This document shows positions 59,853 to 64,000 of a stretch of DNA of 64,000 nt, piece by piece. The translations under genes and the position numbers were made by a program. The stretch covers positions 8,367,603-8,431,602 of the forward strand of contig OZ026840.1 of assembly GCA_964023205.1 (NCBI GenBank), in the 5' to 3' direction. A model generated the notes under the pieces. That model made no database searches and was not told the DNA's origin. It was given only the letters and a program-made list of their open reading frames with translations. Within the stretch, counting starts at the first letter, position 1; every line of letters starts with the position of its first letter. Origin of the DNA: Lutraria lutraria (lineage: Eukaryota > Mollusca > Bivalvia > Venerida > Mactridae).

Positions 59853-62456
59853 CTGTAACACAAGAAAATAAAATTCAAAATACAGTGCAACCTCTCTGAA
59901 GCAACCACCTTTGGGAGAAGCAAAACTATGTTGTTGTTGAGAGGTTGTAGCTCTACAGAGGTTAAGTAAATAGTTAAAATGAACAGTGGAAAAAATCATG
60001 ATGTTGTTGAAGAGAAGTTGTTGCTTAAGAGGCCCTCTCTTAAGCAACAACTTCTCTTCTGCTGTGAAGAAGTTTTACTGTATACCCAAGATGAAGAAAG
60101 GATGAAAACTATCAAGATTTACCAGACAAACAAACAAGCTTAATTGAAAAGGTAGATACAGTAATGTTGCACTAAACCCTCCATGTAGTGAACAATTAAT
60201 GCAATATGGAGTCACAAATAACAAAAGAAAAGAATTTTGATGATCTAAGAACAGTATTTGACTACACAGACAATGTACCATAAAACAATTATTGGAATGA
60301 TGTTCTCTACGGAGGAATTAGACTTCTTGGTATGCCAAACAATCTCATTGTCATGTTACAGGTTTATATACACTTATATTGACATATTTTATCACTTATT
60401 TATTATATAATGATATTTAATGGCATACAGCACAAACAGTTCAGTGTACAACATTTATTATGTATTGTGTTCTGTATTTGTATAGAAATAACGGAGATTG
60501 CTGATATCTTTGAGGAAATTGTCAAATATTCCAACCATTAAAATCCTTTTCATTTGAACTTTTCTTGCTCAGTTAATAATAGAATAGAAAATAAGATTTT
60601 ATACAAAATTACATTATAGAAATTACACAATTAAGATACTACAGTATTAAATTACACAAAATAAGATACTACAGTATTAAATTATACAATATAAGATTAA
60701 TACAGTAATATGTTATAGAAAATTAGACAAATTGAATACAGTGTTAAAAATTTTGTAAAAGATAATACAGTATTACGTTACATAAATTATAAGATAATTT
60801 AATATTACATTATAACAAAAACTTCTCTTTTTTGTGTTATCCTAGTCATGGTGTAATTGACATGGTTTTATTTATCATATATTCTATTGTTTATATTGTT
60901 TTATTACTAGTATGTATGTGGATATGATTTTACCATGTTATATGCATAATACCGAAATAAAATCTAATCTAAATCTACATTAAGATTGACATTTTCATGA
61001 ATTTCTTTTATAACAAGGAAGACATTATTGTGATAATTTATAGTAAGATTATGATTCCTTCAGTCATGATAATCTGTGATTATTTAGTATATCCAGAAGA
61101 TAGATCAGACAAAAGGAGAGAAAGTTGGAAGTTTGACAAAACTATCATACTATGGGACAAGTACTGGTAATGAAATCCATTTATTGTAATAAATGGAGTG
61201 TTACTGATTAGTTTTATAATGCACTATATCACGGTTTCAACGTAAACATTCTCAATGTACCATGTCACCTTGAACACAGAGAAATATGGTATTACAATTA
61301 TTAGCTAAATGGCTTTGTCAACATGCTTATACATCTTCATTCCTTTGCTCTGGTAAAAAAACCTAGCATTGCATAAATTGTACTTTTTTATGAATATTAC
61401 ACAATTTCTCACCATGACAACTTTTTCTTGTTTTGAATAATGATCAATCACTGGTTGTGTTTGGTTGTGGAACGTTGCTAAACGTTTCTTGATAGTTTCT
61501 TCATTATCATCTACTCTACCACTAGTCTTGCCTCGATCTAATAAACGAGCAGTCATGGTCTCATCTGTCACTTCAAAATACAGCACATTGCTACACTGAG
61601 TAATCTACAAAAAATACAAAAACAAATTGTAAATACATAAATCAATGTGTTCCTAAGATTATGATAATATCATCAATGGTCATGGCTTTGACTTATTTTT
61701 TTGACAAGACTACCTTAACAGAACATGATAACAACATGACCTGAACTGTTCAAATTCACCACAAACATTGTTCATATAGAGGTATTTAAACTCAATCTAC
61801 TGTTATAAAGACAGACAGTATAAACTCTACTTACTTCATTTTCAAATCTGGTTCCCTGTTCCATCTCTCTAGGATATCCATCTATAAGGAAACATTTAGT
61901 TTCAGATAATTTTGTTACCATGGCTTCCTTGAGCAGTTCCAGCACAACATCCTGTAAAAATAAGTGTGAAACTTGTGCATGATACAAAATTATAAAAACA
62001 TGGCTACATAATTAAACTAGTATGCAGGAGATCTCAGAGTTAAATGCACCAGATTAGAATCCATTGTGTCAAATCAAAGCAGAAATATTCTAATGAAATA
62101 ACACACACATCAATAGAAATTATGTAACCCAGACTTCATATCAAAGATTTCCAAGAATCAGGTAAAAAGGACGTTCCTCTGCAAGTAAAGGAGTTGAATT
62201 GACATTTTGGCCAAATTCTTGGACCATTCTATAAACAAAGCTGAGAATTAAATGTTGGTACTTAGTCCAAAAAACTTTATACTACAACCAACCAATGAAA
62301 CAAGTTCTCCTTTTTCCATGATTTCATTCAATTTCTTCCCTCGTTCGGAACCAGAAGAAACTTCAGCTCGAAGCAAGTCTCCCGAAGAAAGATGACAGAA
62401 GCCATACTTCTCTACAATACGTGCACATTGTGTCCCCTTCCCGGATCCTGGACCAC
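59781..62456 (-). CDS. AK1: Adenylate kinase, AK1-like (3' four exons)
   Basis: Four minus-strand exons (62456-62293, 61951-61835, 61604-61413, 59852-59781) join in phase to about 180 residues and a TGA. Adenylate kinase interconverts ATP + AMP and 2 ADP. The P-loop [11 protein letters not shown], the AMP-site region [33 protein letters not shown] and the short-lid helix [18 protein letters not shown] are all intact. Length and spacing match the 194-residue AK1 type, with only about 15-20 N-terminal residues missing, encoded further right. The [10 protein letters not shown] segment also resembles the second domain of AK5, so a last domain of a longer AK5-like protein is possible. Confidence 0.93.
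59883..60080. mobile_element. Pogo-type MITE family C, copy 6, with an inner palindrome
   Basis: The left end is TA|CAGTGCAACCTCTCTGAAGC and the right end AGTTTTACTG|TA. AGAAGAGAAGTTGTTGCTTA then AGAGGCCCTCTCTTAAGCAA (60006-60060) is a near-perfect palindrome. It sits in the last intron of the adenylate kinase gene, 30 bp upstream of the terminal exon. Confidence 0.75.
60081..61412. other. Intron of the adenylate kinase gene
   Basis: AT-rich. 60600-60790 has a few TTACACAATTAAGATACTAC-type units. No exon was seen. Confidence 0.45.
61413..61604 (-). CDS. AK1: Adenylate kinase exon with lid region
   Basis: Acceptor TTTTTTGTAG and donor GTCATG|GTGAGA on the minus strand, phase 0 at both ends, 64 residues from [20 protein letters not shown] through [17 protein letters not shown] to SKQEKVVM. 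Confidence 0.93.
61835..61951 (-). CDS. AK1: Adenylate kinase middle exon
   Basis: Acceptor TTTTTACAG and donor AATGAA|GTAAGT on the minus strand, phase 0 at both ends, 39 residues: [39 protein letters not shown]. The D-G-Y-P-R motif is diagnostic. Confidence 0.93.
62293..62456 (-). CDS. AK1: Adenylate kinase exon with P-loop
   Basis: Acceptor TTATCTGTGCAG and donor TCATTG|GTTGGT on the minus strand, entering after one base of a codon and leaving in phase 0. It starts [20 protein letters not shown] and ends [11 protein letters not shown]. The donor is weak (GTTGGT), but the junction keeps the AK1 spacing exactly. Confidence 0.9.
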
Positions 62457-62684
62457 CTGCACAGATAATACATGTTATCATACAACTGAAATACTTGTGA
62501 ATATACATGTATGTGTCATACAGTTTGATTATAAGTATAAGTATGAAATGGCATATAACAATTTGTGATGGATTCCACTCAATACATTAATATTGTACAC
62601 ATGTGTCAAGGTACCAATACTTGTATGTTTAATTTTGAAAGATCAAAAAGAGAAATGAAACCAATGACACAATTTAATACACCA
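62457..62684. other. Intron upstream of the P-loop exon
   Basis: Nothing recognised; the first exon or exons of the gene must lie further right. Confidence 0.4.
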
Positions 62685-63625
62685 AATAATCTACAATAAT
62701 CCTAACAATCTACAATACAGTCCAAACAATCTACAATACAGTCCAAACAATCTACAATACAGTCCAAACAATCTACAATACAGTCCAAATAATCTACAAT
62801 AATCCTAACAATCTACAATATAGTCCTAACAATCTACAATACAGTCCTAACAATCTACAATAATCCAAACAATCTACAATACAGTCCAAACAATCTACAA
62901 TACAGTCCAAACAATCTACAATACAGTCCAAATAATCTACAATAATCCTAACAATCTACAATATAGTCCTAACAATCTACAATATAATCCTAACAATCTA
63001 CAATAATCCTAACAATCTACAATACAGTCCTAACAATCTACAATATAATCCTAACAATCTACAATATATTTTAGTCCTAAGAGTTTACCACAATAATCCT
63101 AACAATTTACTTTAATAATACTAATAACAATCTACAATATAACCCGAACAATCTATAATATAAAACTACCTATCTACCATATAGTCCTAACAATCTACAA
63201 TATAATCTTAACAAACTACCACAATAATCCTAACAATCTACCACAATAATACTTACAATCTACAATATAATACTAACAATCTACCACAATAATACTAACC
63301 ATCTACAATATAATACTAACAATCTACCACAATAATACTAACAATCTACAATATAATACTAACAATCTACCACAATAATACTAACAATCTACAATATAAT
63401 ACTAACAATCTACCACAATAATACTAACAATCTACAATATAATACTAACAATCTACCACAATAATACTAACAATCTACAATATAATACTAACAATCTACT
63501 ACAATAATCCTAACAATATACAATATAATACTAACAATCTACAATATAATCCTAACAATCGACAATATAGTCCTAATAATCTATGATATAGTCCTAATAA
63601 TCTACAATATAATCTTAACAAACTA
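62685..63625. repeat. 20/21-bp minisatellite, about 45 copies
   Basis: The unit is AACAATCTACAATATAATCC(T), with variants ACAGTCC and ACCACAATAATACT. In part the two types alternate strictly (63240-63500), forming a dimeric higher-order unit. Confidence 0.93.
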
Positions 63626-63628
63626 CTA

Positions 63629-64000
63629 CAGTAAAACCTGTCCTAAGCGACCACTCAAGGGAGAACGAAAATATGGTCTCTGTGAAGACAGGTGGTCTCT
63701 TAACTAAGGATTGGAGTTACATACTATTGGTCTCTTAACTAAGGATTGGAGTTACATACTATGAAACAGAACGAAACTACGTACATTTAATTAGGCAGTT
63801 AAACATTTTATACAGATAAAATGTAACTGTGGCTTCTCATTTTAAAAACAGTTCTTTGTACATAAAATTTTAAGAAAATATCAAACATTATTGATTTAAA
63901 AATGATTATTTTATAAAACATAAAAACATGTGTTTGAAGTGTTAACATACTGTTCAGATAAAAAATTCACAGTTTAGAAGAACGGATGGCAAATTTCTGA
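63629..64000 (+). mobile_element. Left end of another pogo-type element, truncated by the window
   Basis: It begins TA|CAGTAAAACCTGTCCTAAGC and GACCACTCAAGG, and contains a 35-bp duplication (GGTCTCTTAACTAAGGATTG, GAGTTACATACTAT). The right end is not seen. Confidence 0.55.

Overview
The window looks like nuclear DNA of a mollusc, most probably a bivalve. It is AT-rich. Genes are split into short exons with GT-AG introns, and the introns are filled with minisatellites, MITEs, tRNA-derived SINEs and DNA transposons. There is no bacterial gene density, operon or CRISPR. The bivalve call is inference from the repeat style (a dispersed family with AGCTCACC / GTGAGCG ends and a GGGCCAT hairpin) and from gene content; no species is claimed.

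Layout. (1) 1-6439: intron or upstream DNA with a repeat remnant, a 43-bp minisatellite, a SINE and a tRNA-Ala-like pair. (2) 6440-36021, plus strand: the 3' part of a large gene whose 14 visible exons join in phase to about 1,416 residues: the end of a TBC (Rab-GAP) domain, a WD40-like propeller, a Ser-rich acidic linker of about 720 residues dense in R-R-x-S sites, and further propeller-like sequence to a stop at 36021. Its introns hold a pogo/Tigger element with a broken transposase, a hAT MITE, foldbacks and a 6.3-kb array of about 143 copies of a 44-bp unit. (3) 38166-43513, plus: three phase-compatible putative exons of an unrecognised Cys-rich protein. (4) 43774(?)-57553, plus: a ten-exon gene for a predicted secreted protein of about 239 residues with two Ly6/uPAR (LU) domains that share intron positions, so probably an internal duplication. 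(5) 59781-62456, minus: four 3' exons of an adenylate kinase (AK1-like), convergent with the LU gene.

Tandem arrays cover roughly a third of the window. A recurring pattern is that duplicated DNA abuts or contains 3' splice sites: a 66-67 bp triplication at 16104-16240, a 50-bp duplication at 51384-51483, arrays running into the acceptors at 14561 and 18577, and a giant array whose every unit has a branch-point-like CTAAC followed by a CAG. Pogo-type MITEs with CAGT ends at TA sites lie next to several exons, and one just after the first gene's stop codon supplies AATAAA hexamers. All gene models come from reading frame, splice sites and remembered family motifs; no alignment or transcript data were available.
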